DNA of 64,000 nt, from NCBI GenBank assembly GCA_964245825.1, contig CAXTNT010000002.1:186001-250000 (forward strand), given 5' to 3'. Shown piece after piece: positions 17,928-27,030 of this stretch (position 1 is its first letter; each line of letters starts with the position of its first letter). Origin of the DNA: CAJCIY01 sp964245825 (GTDB lineage Bacteria > Actinomycetota > Actinomycetes > Mycobacteriales > CAJCIY01). The notes beneath the pieces are model-generated. The model did no database searches, was not told the DNA's origin, and saw nothing but the letters and a program-made list of their open reading frames with translations. A program made the position numbers and the translations under genes.

Positions 17928-18404
17928 GTGTGTCCGGTCGACATTGCGGGCACGAGCCACGCCGTGGAACTGTCGCTGACGCTCTGCCTGCCGCGTGACG
18001 CGGTGAGCGTGCCGCTGTCGCGGCGGGTGATATCGGAGCTGCTGCGGTCCGTGGGGTTCCACGGCGAGGACGTCGCCGACGTCGAGCTCGCGCTGACCGA
18101 GGCCTGCAGCAACGTGCTGCGGCACAGCGTCGCGGGCAGTGAGTACGAGGTGCGGCTGGAGATCGACGTCGACCGCGTCGTCATCGCGGTCCAGGACATG
18201 GGGCCGGGGCTACCCGAGGGCACACTCGACCGGCTCGCGGCGGACGACGGCGCCGAGGCGGGGCGCGGCATCCCGTTGATGCGAGACCTCGTCGACGACC
18301 TCAGCTTCCACCATGTGGAGGGCCAGGGGTCGGTGGTCCGGATGGAGCGTCGGCTGCGCCCCGAGCCGGGGTCGGCCGCCGCCGCGATCCTGCTGCCCGG
18401 CTGA
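17928..18404 (+). CDS. GHKL-type ATPase, RsbW/SpoIIAB-like anti-sigma factor
   Basis: A 158-residue protein with a single HATPase_c domain. The N box is VELALTEACSNVLRHS (about residues 52-67, Asn62), the G1 box DMGPGLP (90-96) and the G2 box GRGIPLMRDLVDDL (112-125). Such stand-alone kinases bind sigma factors and phosphorylate anti-anti-sigma proteins; its partners are not in this window. It has no membrane segment. GTG 17928 is the start. It lies in the same direction between purS and purQ, which is an odd place for a regulator and may tie purine supply (ATP or GTP) to a stress or development switch; that link is inference. Confidence 0.85.
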   Translation: MCPVDIAGTSHAVELSLTLCLPRDAVSVPLSRRVISELLRSVGFHGEDVADVELALTEACSNVLRHSVAGSEYEVRLEIDVDRVVIAVQDMGPGLPEGTLDRLAADDGAEAGRGIPLMRDLVDDLSFHHVEGQGSVVRMERRLRPEPGSAAAAILLPG

Positions 18405-18439
18405 GCCCGTCTTCCCCCGAGAGTGCGCGGTCCGGCCGG

Positions 18440-18445
18440 TAGAGT
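18440..18445 (+). promoter_or_regulatory. -10 box of purQ
   Basis: TAGAGT ends 7 bases before the GTG of purQ at 18453, with no ribosome site between. This resembles the purC promoter and implies purQL has its own leaderless start. Confidence 0.5.
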
Positions 18446-18452
18446 CGCGTTC

Positions 18453-19133
18453 GTGGCGGCTCGGATCGGGGTGGTGACCTTCCCCGGAAGCCTGGACGAC
18501 CGCGACGTCTGCGAGGCCGTCGTGCTGGCCGGTGGCGTGGCTGTCCCGCTCTGGCACGGCGATCCCGACCTCGGCGCTGTCGACGCGGTCGTGCTGCCGG
18601 GCGGCTTCTCCTACGGCGACTACCTGCGCTGCGGCGCGATCGCGCGGTTCGCCCCGGTGATGCGCGAGGTCGTCGCGGCGGCCGGCCGCGGGCTGCCGGT
18701 ACTGGGCATCTGCAACGGTTTTCAGGTGCTGTGCGAGGCCCACCTGCTGCCCGGCGCGCTGCTGCGCAACGCCGGCCTGCACTACGTCTGTCGCGACCAG
18801 GCCCTGCGGGTGGAGACCACCACCACCGCGTGGACCGCGGCGCTCACTCCCGGCGCCCGCATCGTCGCGCCGGTGAAGCACGGCGAGGGTCGCTACACGG
18901 CCGACCGCGGCACCCTCGACCGGCTCGAGGGCGAGGGCCGCGTCGTGTTCCGGTACGTCGAGGGCAACCCGAACGGCTCGCTGCGCGACATCGCCGGGGT
19001 GGCCAACGAGGCAGGCAACGTCGTGGGGCTCATGCCGCACCCCGAGCACGCCTGCGACCCGCTCGTGGGGGCGGGCAGCGACGGTCTCGGCCTGTTCGCC
19101 TCGGTGCTGACCGCCGCGCTCGGCGCCGCGTGA
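18453..19133 (+). CDS. purQ: FGAM synthase glutaminase subunit PurQ
   Basis: PurQ is the class I glutamine amidotransferase that supplies ammonia to PurL. The 226-residue protein has RIGVVTFPGSLDDRD at the start, VLPGGFSYGDYLRCG, the nucleophile elbow VLGICNGFQVLCEA with Cys about residue 90, and the His-Glu pair in GLMPHPEHACDP. The triad Cys-His-Glu is complete. It starts at GTG 18453 and overlaps purL by 4 bases. Together with purS it completes the three-subunit FGAR amidotransferase. Confidence 0.97.
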   Translation: MAARIGVVTFPGSLDDRDVCEAVVLAGGVAVPLWHGDPDLGAVDAVVLPGGFSYGDYLRCGAIARFAPVMREVVAAAGRGLPVLGICNGFQVLCEAHLLPGALLRNAGLHYVCRDQALRVETTTTAWTAALTPGARIVAPVKHGEGRYTADRGTLDRLEGEGRVVFRYVEGNPNGSLRDIAGVANEAGNVVGLMPHPEHACDPLVGAGSDGLGLFASVLTAALGAA

Positions 19134-21361
19134 CCACGACCACCACCCCGCTCGACACCGTCGCGCAGGCTCTCGCGTCGCCGGAGCTGGCGCAGCCGTA
19201 CGCGGAGCTGGGGCTCGCCGCCGACGAGTACGCCCGCATCCGCGAGGTCCTCGGGCGCCGCCCGACCGGCGCGGAGCTGGCGATGTACGCGGTGATGTGG
19301 TCCGAGCACTGCTCGTACAAGTCGAGCAAGGTGCACCTGCGGCAGTTCGGCGACCTGCCCGGCTCCGAGCGGATGCTCGCCGGGATCGGCGAGAACGCCG
19401 GCGTCGTGGCGATCAGCGACGAGCTGGCGGTGACCTTCAAGGTCGAGTCGCACAACCACCCCAGCTACGTCGAGCCCTACCAGGGCGCCGCCACCGGCGT
19501 CGGCGGCATCGTCCGCGACATCCTGGCGATGGGAGCCCGGCCGGTCGCGGTGATGGACAGCCTGCGGTTCGGGGACGTCGGCCATCCCGACACCGCGCGC
19601 CTGGTGCCCGGCATCGTGGCCGGCGTCGGCGGCTACGGCAACTGCCTCGGGCTGCCCAACATCGGGGGCGAGATCGCCTTCGACCCGAGCTACAACGGCA
19701 ACCCGCTGGTGAACGCGCTGTGCCTCGGCGTGCTGCCGCGCGAGCGCCTGCAGACCGCCAAGGCCAGCGGCGTCGGCAACCAGGTGATCCTCTACGGCGC
19801 GCGGACCGGGCGGGACGGCATCGGTGGCGTCAGCGTGCTGGCCTCGGCGACGTTCTCCGGTGGCCTGCCGGCCAACCGGCCGGCGGTGCAGGTCGGCGAC
19901 CCGTTCACCGAGAAGATCGTCACCGAGGCCACTCTGGAGCTGTACGAGCGCGGGCTGGTCGTGGGCATCCAGGACCTCGGCGGCGCCGGGTTCACGTGCG
20001 CGATCAGCGAGACCGCGGCGGCGGGCGGCGAGGGCATGCACGTCGTGCTCGACGCCGTGCCGCTGCGGGAGGCCTCGATGGAGGCGTGGGAGGTGCTCTC
20101 CTCGGAGTCGCAGGAGCGGATGCTCGCGATCGTGGCCCCGGGCGCCGTCGAGGCGACCCTCGCGGTCTGCGCCCGGTGGGGCGTGCTGGCGACCGTCGTC
20201 GGCGAGGTCACCGGCACCGGCCGGCTCGAGGTCGACTGGCACGGCGAGCGGTTGGTCGACGTGCCGCCGGCCTCCCTGGCCGACGAGGGTCCGGTCTACT
20301 CCCGGCCGCTGCACCGGCCGCTGGCGCAGGACGACCGGCAGGCCGACCGCGCCGAGGACCTGCCGCGGCCGACCGAGGTGCTGGCGGCGGTCCTCGCGGT
20401 CGTCGCGTCCCCGAACGTCGCCTCGCCGGCCTGGGTCACCGACCAGTACGACCGGTACGTGCTCCGTTCCACCGTCCTGGCGCAGCCCGAGGACGCCGGC
20501 CTGCTGCGCATCGGCGCGGGCCCGCTCGGCGTCGCCCTCAGCCTCGACGGCAACGGGCGGTACGCAGCGCTGGACCCGTACGCGGGTGCACAGCTGTCCC
20601 TGGCCGAGGCCGCGCGCAATGTCGCGGTCACGGGGGCCGAGCCGGTGGCGGTGACCAACTGCCTCAACTTCGGCTCGCCCGAGGATCCCGCGGTGATGTG
20701 GCAGTTCGCCGAGGCCGTCCGCGGCCTGGCCGACGGCTGTCGGGCCCTCGGTGTCCCGGTGACCGGTGGCAACGTCAGCTTCTACAACCAGACCGGCGAC
20801 GTCGCGATCAACCCGACGCCGGTGGTGGGGGTGCTCGGCATCCACCCGGACGTCACCACCCGTACCTCGATCGGCTTCGCGGCGGCCGGCGACGTGGTCG
20901 TCCTGCTCGGCGAGACCCGCGAGGAGCTGTCCGGTTCCGAGTGGGCCTGGGTCGCGCACCGGCACCTCGGCGGGTTGCCACCGGTCGTCGACTGGGACGC
21001 CGAGAAGGCGCTGCACCGGGTCCTCGCCGAGGGCGGCTGCTCCAGTGCGCACGACCTGTCCACGGGCGGGCTCGCGGTGGCCCTCGTGGAGTCGTGCCTG
21101 CGCGGCGGGCTCGGCGCGTCGGTCTCGCTTCCCGGGGACCCGTTCGTGGCGCTGCTGTCCGAGAGCGCCGGCCGCGTCCTGGTGTCGCTGCGCCCGGAGT
21201 CGGTGGCGCGGCTCCAAGACCGCTGCGCCGCAGCAGGTCTCGTCCTGACCCGGCTCGGCGAGGTCGGCGGCGCCCGGCTCGTACTGGACGGCGTGGGCGA
21301 GGTCCCGCTGGACGACCTCCGGGCCGCCCACGAGGGCACCCTGCCGGCGCTGTTCGGCTGA
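19130..21361 (+). CDS. purL: FGAM synthase large subunit PurL (short form)
   Basis: PurL converts FGAR to FGAM with ATP and PurQ-derived ammonia (step 4). The 743-residue length is the small PurL, which needs PurS and PurQ. Visible hallmarks are AMYAVMWSEHCSYKSSK (catalytic His), VTFKVESHNHPSYVEPYQGA, GVGGIVRDILAMGARPVAV, the repeat of the PurM-like fold around NCLNFGSPEDP and TGGNVSFYNQT. Start GTG 19130 overlaps the purQ stop. It begins with a run of Thr codons (TTTTT). Confidence 0.97.
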   Translation: MTTTTTPLDTVAQALASPELAQPYAELGLAADEYARIREVLGRRPTGAELAMYAVMWSEHCSYKSSKVHLRQFGDLPGSERMLAGIGENAGVVAISDELAVTFKVESHNHPSYVEPYQGAATGVGGIVRDILAMGARPVAVMDSLRFGDVGHPDTARLVPGIVAGVGGYGNCLGLPNIGGEIAFDPSYNGNPLVNALCLGVLPRERLQTAKASGVGNQVILYGARTGRDGIGGVSVLASATFSGGLPANRPAVQVGDPFTEKIVTEATLELYERGLVVGIQDLGGAGFTCAISETAAAGGEGMHVVLDAVPLREASMEAWEVLSSESQERMLAIVAPGAVEATLAVCARWGVLATVVGEVTGTGRLEVDWHGERLVDVPPASLADEGPVYSRPLHRPLAQDDRQADRAEDLPRPTEVLAAVLAVVASPNVASPAWVTDQYDRYVLRSTVLAQPEDAGLLRIGAGPLGVALSLDGNGRYAALDPYAGAQLSLAEAARNVAVTGAEPVAVTNCLNFGSPEDPAVMWQFAEAVRGLADGCRALGVPVTGGNVSFYNQTGDVAINPTPVVGVLGIHPDVTTRTSIGFAAAGDVVVLLGETREELSGSEWAWVAHRHLGGLPPVVDWDAEKALHRVLAEGGCSSAHDLSTGGLAVALVESCLRGGLGASVSLPGDPFVALLSESAGRVLVSLRPESVARLQDRCAAAGLVLTRLGEVGGARLVLDGVGEVPLDDLRAAHEGTLPALFG

Positions 21362-21382
21362 GGCGGGAGGCGGGAGGCGCAG

Positions 21383-22087
21383 GTGCACGAGGACGCGGAG
21401 ACCGGGCTCCAGGACGAGGTCCTGGAGGACCTCAGCAGCGCCGTCCACTACATCGCCTGGCTGGCCGCGCTGTGTGATCCCTGGCTCGGCGACCGACCGC
21501 TGGAGGTGGGGTCGGGGACGGGTGACTACGCCGAGCACTGGCGCCGCCCGGGCCGACATGTCGAGGTCTCGGAGGCCGAGCCCGGCCGGGTGGCAGCCCT
21601 CCGGCAGCGGTACGCCGGCGCGGCCGACGTCACCGCGCGCCCGCTCGAGGCGCCCGTCACCGAGACCGGCGACTACTCCGCCGTGGTCGCCCTGAACGTG
21701 CTCGAGCACATCGAGGACCACGTCGGGGCGCTGCGCTCGTTCGCCGGACTGGTCCGCCCCGGCGGTCACGTCGTGATGGTCGTGCCGGCCTTCCCGATGG
21801 CCATGAGCGACTTCGACCGCGCCATCGGCCACCACCGCCGCTACCGGCGCCCGGGCATGCGCCGGGCCCTCCTCGACGCCGGGCTCGACCCGGTGGACGT
21901 CCGCTACGTCAACGCTGTCGGGATCGTGGGCTGGCTCGCGCTGGTGAAGCTGCTCAAGGGCCGACCCAGGGAGGGCCGGGCCCTGCGCCTGTTCGACGGC
22001 CGCGTGGTGCCGGTGCTGCGGAGGCTCGAGGCCCGCCGCTCCCCGCCGTTCGGGCAGTCGGTCCTCGGCGTCGGCCGCGTGCGCTAG
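21383..22087 (+). CDS. Class I SAM-dependent methyltransferase
   Basis: A 234-residue methyltransferase. Motif I is LEVGSGTGDYAEHW (about residues 37-50), the acidic residue of motif II follows in VSEAEPGRV, and VALNVLEHIEDHVGALRS corresponds to motif IV. The middle (FPMAMSDFDRAIGHHRRYRR) resembles ubiquinone/lipid and sugar methyltransferases, and the C-terminus is basic. It starts at GTG 21383 after a GGCGGGAGGCGGGAGGC purine-rich ribosome site, 21 bases after purL. The substrate is unknown; it looks like a passenger in the purine cluster. Confidence 0.82.
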   Translation: MHEDAETGLQDEVLEDLSSAVHYIAWLAALCDPWLGDRPLEVGSGTGDYAEHWRRPGRHVEVSEAEPGRVAALRQRYAGAADVTARPLEAPVTETGDYSAVVALNVLEHIEDHVGALRSFAGLVRPGGHVVMVVPAFPMAMSDFDRAIGHHRRYRRPGMRRALLDAGLDPVDVRYVNAVGIVGWLALVKLLKGRPREGRALRLFDGRVVPVLRRLEARRSPPFGQSVLGVGRVR

Positions 22088-22090
22088 GTC

Positions 22091-22873
22091 GTGGCCCGCG
22101 GTCTGGACCCGGTGCTCGTCGGCGCGTACGACGCGCAGGCCGTCGCCGTCCAGGCGTGGCTGGCCGGGCTCGGCGAAGCCGACCTCACCGCGCCCTCCCG
22201 CCTGCCGGGCTGGCGGGTCGCCGAGCTCGCCGTCCACCTCGCGAACTCCGGCCGCGCGTACACGGATGCCGCGGCCGCGCCGCCGGTGGCGGGCGCCAGG
22301 CCCCTGACGGTCTCGACCTATCTCGGCGCGTACGCCGCGGCCGCCGCCGAGATCGCCGCGCGCGAAGTGGGGGCGGCGCGGGGGGTGTCGGCCACCGAAC
22401 TGCGCGCGGGGTTCGCCGAGTCCGTGGCGGGCGTCCGGGCCGCCATCGCCGCCCAGCACGGTGCCGACCCGGTGCTCGCCGCCCGGCGCGGGCCGATCCG
22501 GTCCTCGGACCTGCTCCGCACCCGGGTGCTCGAGCTGGTGGTGCACACGCTCGACGTGCGGCCGGGACCGGCGCTCGACCGGCAGGCGGTGCGGGTCGGC
22601 GTCCGGTTGCTGGCGGAGGTCCTGGTGGAGCGGAACCCCGGCCGCACCGTCGAGGTCCGGGTGCCGCCCTACGTCGCCGTCCAGATCGGCGCGCCGGACT
22701 CGCCGGGGCCGGCGCACACCCGCGGGACGCCGCCCAACGTCGTGGAGTGCGCGCCCGAGGTGTTCCTTGCGGTCGCGAGTGGGCGCCGGACCTGGGCCGA
22801 GGCGTTCGAGGCCGGCGAGGTGCGGGCCAGCGGGGAGCGCGCCGACCTGAGCCCCTACCTCCCGCTGTTCTGA
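22091..22873 (+). CDS. DinB/maleylpyruvate isomerase-like protein with C-terminal SCP-like domain
   Basis: A 260-residue protein. The N-terminal helical part (LAGLGEADLTAPSRLPGWRVAEL, VHLANSGRAY) matches the mycothiol-dependent maleylpyruvate isomerase/DinB superfamily, including the conserved PGW and histidine positions. A second part (RTRVLELVVHTLDVRPG) carries another His, and the C-terminus (VASGRRTWAEAFEAGEVRASG) resembles sterol-carrier domains. It follows the methyltransferase by 3 bases and precedes purF. Genes of this type next to purF are common in actinobacteria in my recollection. Function unproven; a mycothiol-using enzyme is plausible. Confidence 0.78.
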   Translation: MARGLDPVLVGAYDAQAVAVQAWLAGLGEADLTAPSRLPGWRVAELAVHLANSGRAYTDAAAAPPVAGARPLTVSTYLGAYAAAAAEIAAREVGAARGVSATELRAGFAESVAGVRAAIAAQHGADPVLAARRGPIRSSDLLRTRVLELVVHTLDVRPGPALDRQAVRVGVRLLAEVLVERNPGRTVEVRVPPYVAVQIGAPDSPGPAHTRGTPPNVVECAPEVFLAVASGRRTWAEAFEAGEVRASGERADLSPYLPLF

Positions 22874-22953
22874 CCGTGGGGCGCGAGGCAGGTGCCGGTC
22901 GCCCGTACACTCTCCGGGTACAGGCTTCCCCCGTCGCCACGACAGGAGAGTGC

Positions 22954-24582
22954 GTGCCGGCCAGCCGACCCCCCGTGCCCCGCGTCGACGACCAGGTCGT
23001 GGACCGGACCGACGACCTGGAGAACCCACCGCGCGAGGAGTGCGGCGTGTTCGGGGTGTGGTCGCCCGGCGAGGCCGTTGCCAAGCTCACCTACTACGGG
23101 CTGTTCGCCCTGCAGCACCGGGGCCAGGAAGCCGCCGGGATCGCCGTCAGCGACGGCACGACCGTCGTGGTCTACAAGGATCTCGGCCTGGTGGCGCAGG
23201 TCTTCGACGAGCCGACCCTCGACACCCTGCGCGGGCACATCGCGATCGGGCACACCCGCTACTCGACCACCGGCTCGGGGACGTGGGAGAACGCGCAGCC
23301 CTCGTTCCGCTCCACCGGCCAGGGCGGTGGGATCGCCCTCGGCCACAACGGCAACCTGACCAACACCGCCGAGCTGGCGCGGCTGGTCCGGCGCATCCAG
23401 GGCGCGAACCGCGACGGGATGGGCGCGACGACGGACTCCGACCTCGTCACCAGCCTGCTGGCGGCGCGTCCCGACCTCTCGCTCGAGGCGGCGGCGCTGG
23501 AGGTGCTGCCGCAGCTGCAGGGTGCGTTCTCGCTGGTGTTCATGGACGAGAACACCCTGTACGCGGCCCGCGACGGCCACGGCGTCCACCCGCTGGTCCT
23601 GGGCAAGCTCGAGCGGGGCTGGGCGGTGGCCAGCGAGACGGCCGCGTTGGACATCGTCGGCGCGTCGTTCGTCCGCGAGGTCGAGCCGGGCGAGCTGCTG
23701 GCGATCGACGAGCACGGCGTCCGCTCGCACCGGTTCGTCGCGGCGACGCCGCACGTGTGCCTGTTCGAGTACGTCTACCTCGCCCGTCCCGACACCACGA
23801 TCCACGGCCGGTCCGTGCACGCGACCCGGGTCGAGGTGGGTCGCACCCTCGCCCGGGAGTCGCCCGCCGACGCCGACCTGGTGATCCCCGTACCCGAGTC
23901 CGGCACCCCCGCGGCCGTCGGCTTCGCGGAGGCCAGCGGGATCCCGTACGGCCTCGGGCTGGTCAAGAACGCCTACGTCGGGCGCACCTTCATCCAGCCG
24001 TCGCAGACCATCCGGCAGCTGGGCATCCGGCTCAAGCTGAACCCGCTGCCGGAGGTCATCCGGGGCAAGAAGCTGGTCGTCGTCGACGACTCGATCGTGC
24101 GGGGGAACACCCAGCGCGCGCTGGTACGGATGCTCCGCGAGGCGGGCGCGACCGAGGTGCACGTGCGGATCTCCTCGCCGCCGGTCAGCTGGCCCTGCTT
24201 CTACGGCATCGACTTCGCGAGCAAGGCCGAGCTGATCGCAAGCGGCCTGACGGTCTCGGACATCTGCGCGTCAATCGGCGCCGACTCGCTCGCCTACGTC
24301 AGCCTCGAGGGGCTGGTCGCGGCGAGCCACCAGGCGCGGCCGACGCTCTGCACGGCGTGCTTCACCGGCGACTACCCGATCCCGCTGCCGGACGTGGACC
24401 CGGTTGGCAAGCACATTCTGGAGGGCATCGCCCGCGGGGTCACGGCGGAGCTGGCCGGCGTCGTGGTCCCCAACGGCCTCGCCGGGGTCGACGAGCTGCA
24501 GGGGTTGCTGGACGAGTCCTTCACCGAGCCCGCGCCCGTCCGCGGGGGCGTCGGCGCCGAGGACGCACTCCGCCGGCCGTGA
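22954..24582 (+). CDS. purF: Amidophosphoribosyltransferase
   Basis: PurF makes phosphoribosylamine from PRPP and glutamine, the committed purine step. The 542-residue protein has a propeptide of about 29 residues before the nucleophile in REECGVFGVW (Cys30), the glutaminase domain with GHTRYSTTGSG and GHNGNLTN, and the PRPP motif VVVDDSIVRGNT. Cys residues in SWPCFYGIDF and LCTACFTGDYP fit the Fe-S cluster-bearing, self-processed PurF type. The frame is open upstream from 22156, but GTG 22954 follows GGAGAG and gives the normal length. A -10-like TACACT lies at 22906-22911. It overlaps purM by 4 bases. Confidence 0.97.
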   Translation: MPASRPPVPRVDDQVVDRTDDLENPPREECGVFGVWSPGEAVAKLTYYGLFALQHRGQEAAGIAVSDGTTVVVYKDLGLVAQVFDEPTLDTLRGHIAIGHTRYSTTGSGTWENAQPSFRSTGQGGGIALGHNGNLTNTAELARLVRRIQGANRDGMGATTDSDLVTSLLAARPDLSLEAAALEVLPQLQGAFSLVFMDENTLYAARDGHGVHPLVLGKLERGWAVASETAALDIVGASFVREVEPGELLAIDEHGVRSHRFVAATPHVCLFEYVYLARPDTTIHGRSVHATRVEVGRTLARESPADADLVIPVPESGTPAAVGFAEASGIPYGLGLVKNAYVGRTFIQPSQTIRQLGIRLKLNPLPEVIRGKKLVVVDDSIVRGNTQRALVRMLREAGATEVHVRISSPPVSWPCFYGIDFASKAELIASGLTVSDICASIGADSLAYVSLEGLVAASHQARPTLCTACFTGDYPIPLPDVDPVGKHILEGIARGVTAELAGVVVPNGLAGVDELQGLLDESFTEPAPVRGGVGAEDALRRP

Positions 24583-25637
24583 CCGCCCTCGGCGAGGGCG
24601 GCGCGTCGTACCGCGCCGCCGGCGTGGACATCGCCGCCGGCGAGCGGGCCGTCGAGCTGATGCGGGCCTCGGTGGCCCGGACCGCCCGGCCCGAGGTGAT
24701 CGGCGGGCTCGGCGGCTTCGCGGGGCTGTTCCGGCTCGACCTCGGCCGCTGGAAGCAGCCCGTCATCGCGGCCTCCACCGACGGGGCGGGCACCAAGACG
24801 GCGATCGCGCAGGCGCTGGGGCGGCACGACACCATCGGTCAGGACCTCGTCGCGATGGTCGTGGACGACCTCGTGGTCTGCGGGGCCGAACCACTGCTCG
24901 TCCAGGACTACGTGGCGGTGGGCCACCTGGATCCCGAGGTCGTCGCGGCGCTGGTCGCGGGCATCGCCGACGGCTGCCGGCTGGCCGGCGCGACCCTGCT
25001 GGGCGGCGAGACCGCTGAGCACCCCGGCCTGATGGCCCCGGGAGAGTACGACGTCGCCGCGACCGCCGTGGGGGTCGTGGAGGCCGACGCGATCCTGGGA
25101 CCCGAGCTCGTCCGGGCCGGTGACGCGGTCGTCGCGCTCGGGGCGAGCGGGCTGCACTGCAACGGCTTCTCGCTGGTGCGGCACCTGCTGCGCACCTCCG
25201 GTGCCGACCTGGGCGCCCCGTTCGGGGCGACGACGCTCGGCGAGACCCTGCTGACGCCGACCCGCATCTACGCCCTCGACTGCCTGGCCGCCGCCGCCCT
25301 CCCGGTCCGCACCTGGGCGCACGTCACCGGCGGCGGGCTGGCGGCCAACCTCGCCCGGGTCGTCCCGGCCGGGCTGCTCGCCGAGGTCGACCGCACCACG
25401 TGGTCACCGGCCCCGATCTTCCGCTGGGTCGCCGACGCCGGTGGCGTCACCCAGGCCGAGATGGAGCGGACCTTCAACCAGGGCGTGGGCATGGTGGGTC
25501 TCGTCGACCCGGCCGCGGCGGACGCGCTGCTCGCCCTGCTCGCCGAACGCGGGGTGCCGGCCTGGGTGGCCGGCAGCGTCCGGGCCGAGGACGGTCCCGG
25601 CCGCGCGCGTTGCGTTGGGACACACCCCGCCGGCTAG
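24579..25637 (+). CDS. purM: AIR synthetase
   Basis: PurM closes the imidazole ring (FGAM to AIR, step 5). The 352-residue protein has SYRAAGVDIAAGERAVELM at the start, the glycine-rich ASTDGAGTKTAIAQ, VDDLVVCGAEPLLVQDYVAVG, the GGETAEHPGLM motif and the C-terminal MERTFNQGVGMVG. It starts at GTG 24579 inside the purF stop region. It ends the purine block and converges on DUF3073, with a hairpin terminator between. Confidence 0.97.
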   Translation: MTALGEGGASYRAAGVDIAAGERAVELMRASVARTARPEVIGGLGGFAGLFRLDLGRWKQPVIAASTDGAGTKTAIAQALGRHDTIGQDLVAMVVDDLVVCGAEPLLVQDYVAVGHLDPEVVAALVAGIADGCRLAGATLLGGETAEHPGLMAPGEYDVAATAVGVVEADAILGPELVRAGDAVVALGASGLHCNGFSLVRHLLRTSGADLGAPFGATTLGETLLTPTRIYALDCLAAAALPVRTWAHVTGGGLAANLARVVPAGLLAEVDRTTWSPAPIFRWVADAGGVTQAEMERTFNQGVGMVGLVDPAAADALLALLAERGVPAWVAGSVRAEDGPGRARCVGTHPAG

Positions 25638-25639
25638 GG

Positions 25640-25657
25640 CCGCCGCGTCCGCGGCGG
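25640..25657. terminator. Hairpin between convergent purM and DUF3073 genes
   Basis: A 7-bp GC stem (CCGCCGC with GCGGCGG) and a GTCC loop sit 3 bases after the purM stop and 11 bases before the DUF3073 stop. It could end transcription from both sides. Confidence 0.5.
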
Positions 25658-25667
25658 ACCGGAGGGC

Positions 25668-25844
25668 TCAGGAGGCGGCGCTGTCCTCGTCGTCGTCGTC
25701 CGCGTCGAGGTCGACCGGCGCCGGGAGCGCGCCCCTGTCGTCATGCAGATCGCGGCTGAGGCGGTCGAGGTCCATGCCGGGCGAGCTGTACTTGAGCTCT
25801 CGGGCGACCTTCGTCTGCTTTGCCTTGGCACGGCCGCGCCCCAT
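25668..25844 (-). CDS. DUF3073 family small protein
   Basis: A 58-residue conserved actinobacterial protein. MGRGRAKAKQTKVARELKYS followed by SPGMDLDRLSRDL is the DUF3073 signature; the tail is strongly acidic (DLDADDDDEDSAAS). The basic N-terminus and acidic C-terminus suggest a nucleic-acid-associated or ribosome-linked role, but none is proven. ATG 25844 is used rather than 25865 because the family starts at MGRGR and a GAGGGGGTC ribosome site precedes it. Its place beside purM is conserved in streptomycetes as I recall. Confidence 0.9.
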   Translation of the reverse strand: MGRGRAKAKQTKVARELKYSSPGMDLDRLSRDLHDDRGALPAPVDLDADDDDEDSAAS

Positions 25845-25953
25845 GGCTCGACCCCCTCGACTCATCGACGGGGACGGGACCCCGGGCTGTGATCTGCGTG
25901 CCGCTGACTCTACAGGAGCAACCGGCAGACCCGGTGAGCGAAACGGCGGCGGC

Positions 25954-27030
25954 TCACGGGAGCAGGATCGAGCGCAGCCGGCCGACCTCGGCCATCCGTC
26001 GTTCCGCGATCCGGTCAGCGGCCTGTCCGGGCGGGACCCCTTCGGCGGCCGCGTGTGCCAGCACCGCCCGAGTGGTGTCGAGAATGCCCAGCGCGCGGGC
26101 GGTGGCCCGCTCCGCGACGTACCCCTCGATCTCGTCAGCGACCTGGATCAGGCCGCCCGCGTTGACGACGTAGTCCGGGCAGTACAGGACGCCGCGGTCA
26201 GCCAGCAGCTTCTCGATGCCGTCGTGCGCGAGCTGGTTGTTGGCCGCGCCGCAGACCAGCGCCGCCCGCAGCGTCGGGACGGACTCCTCGTCGAGGACGG
26301 CGCCCAGCGCGCACGGCGCGAACACGTCCAGGTCGGCGCGGGGCAGCGCGTCGGTGTCGGCGACGTCGACCTCGGGGTGCGCGGCCGTCAGGGCGCCCAC
26401 CGCGGCCGCGGACACGTCGGCCACCACGACCGATGCGCCGTCGCGCAGCAGGTGACCGACCAGATGCCGGCCGACCTTGCCCACGCCGCTGACCCCGACC
26501 CGCCGGCCGGCGAGGGTGGGACGGCCCCACACCGCCTCGGCGCCGGCGCGCATCCCCTGGAAGACCCCCAACGCGGTGAGCACGCTGGAGTCGCCGGCCC
26601 CGCCGTGCGCCTCCGAGCGACCGGTCACGAACCTCGACTCGCGCGCCACCACGTCCATGTCCTGCACGTACGTGCCGACGTCGCACGCCGTGTAGTAGCG
26701 GCCGCCCAGGGACTGCACGAAGCGGCCGTACGCCCGCAGTAACGGCTCGGTCTTGGCGGTCGTGGGGTCGCCCACGATGACGGCCTTGCCGCCGCCGAGG
26801 TCGAGGCCGGTGACGGCCGCCTTGTAGGCCATCGCCCGGGACAGCCGCAGCGCGTCGGTCAGCGCGGCGGCCTCGTCCGCGTACGGGAAGAAGCGGGTGC
26901 CGCCCAGCGCGGGACCGAGGGCGGTGGAGTAGATCGCGATGATGGCACGCAGGCCAGTGGCCTCGTCGCTGCAGAAGACGACCTGCTCGTGGGCGCGGTC
27001 GTGGCCGTTGGCGGGACTGAAGACGGGCAC
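25954..27030 (-). CDS. vdh: Valine/leucine dehydrogenase (Glu/Leu/Phe/Val family)
   Basis: NAD-dependent deamination of branched-chain amino acids to 2-oxo acids. The 358-residue protein has the substrate-binding ALGGTRFFPYADEAAAL segment, the catalytic Lys region YKAAVTGLDLGGGKAVI (about residues 69-85), and the Rossmann motif VGVSGVGKVGRHLVGHLL (about 174-191). ALVCGAANNQLA and VVNAGGLIQVADE are further family marks. Length and neighbours (DUF3073, bldC) match streptomycete valine dehydrogenase, which feeds polyketide precursors; the exact amino acid preference cannot be read. It is transcribed alone on the minus strand. Confidence 0.9.
   Translation of the reverse strand: MPVFSPANGHDRAHEQVVFCSDEATGLRAIIAIYSTALGPALGGTRFFPYADEAAALTDALRLSRAMAYKAAVTGLDLGGGKAVIVGDPTTAKTEPLLRAYGRFVQSLGGRYYTACDVGTYVQDMDVVARESRFVTGRSEAHGGAGDSSVLTALGVFQGMRAGAEAVWGRPTLAGRRVGVSGVGKVGRHLVGHLLRDGASVVVADVSAAAVGALTAAHPEVDVADTDALPRADLDVFAPCALGAVLDEESVPTLRAALVCGAANNQLAHDGIEKLLADRGVLYCPDYVVNAGGLIQVADEIEGYVAERATARALGILDTTRAVLAHAAAEGVPPGQAADRIAERRMAEVGRLRSILLP

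Noticed and set aside
22156..22953. Upstream extension of purF by 266 codons
   Set aside because: It overlaps the SCP-like gene and lacks similarity; GTG 22954 with GGAGAG gives the normal PurF propeptide.
18893..23029. A 1378-codon open frame on the minus strand across purL and purF
   Set aside because: It is antisense to purQ, purL, the methyltransferase and purF, has Arg/Gly/His-rich random composition and no domain; high GC makes long antisense frames common.
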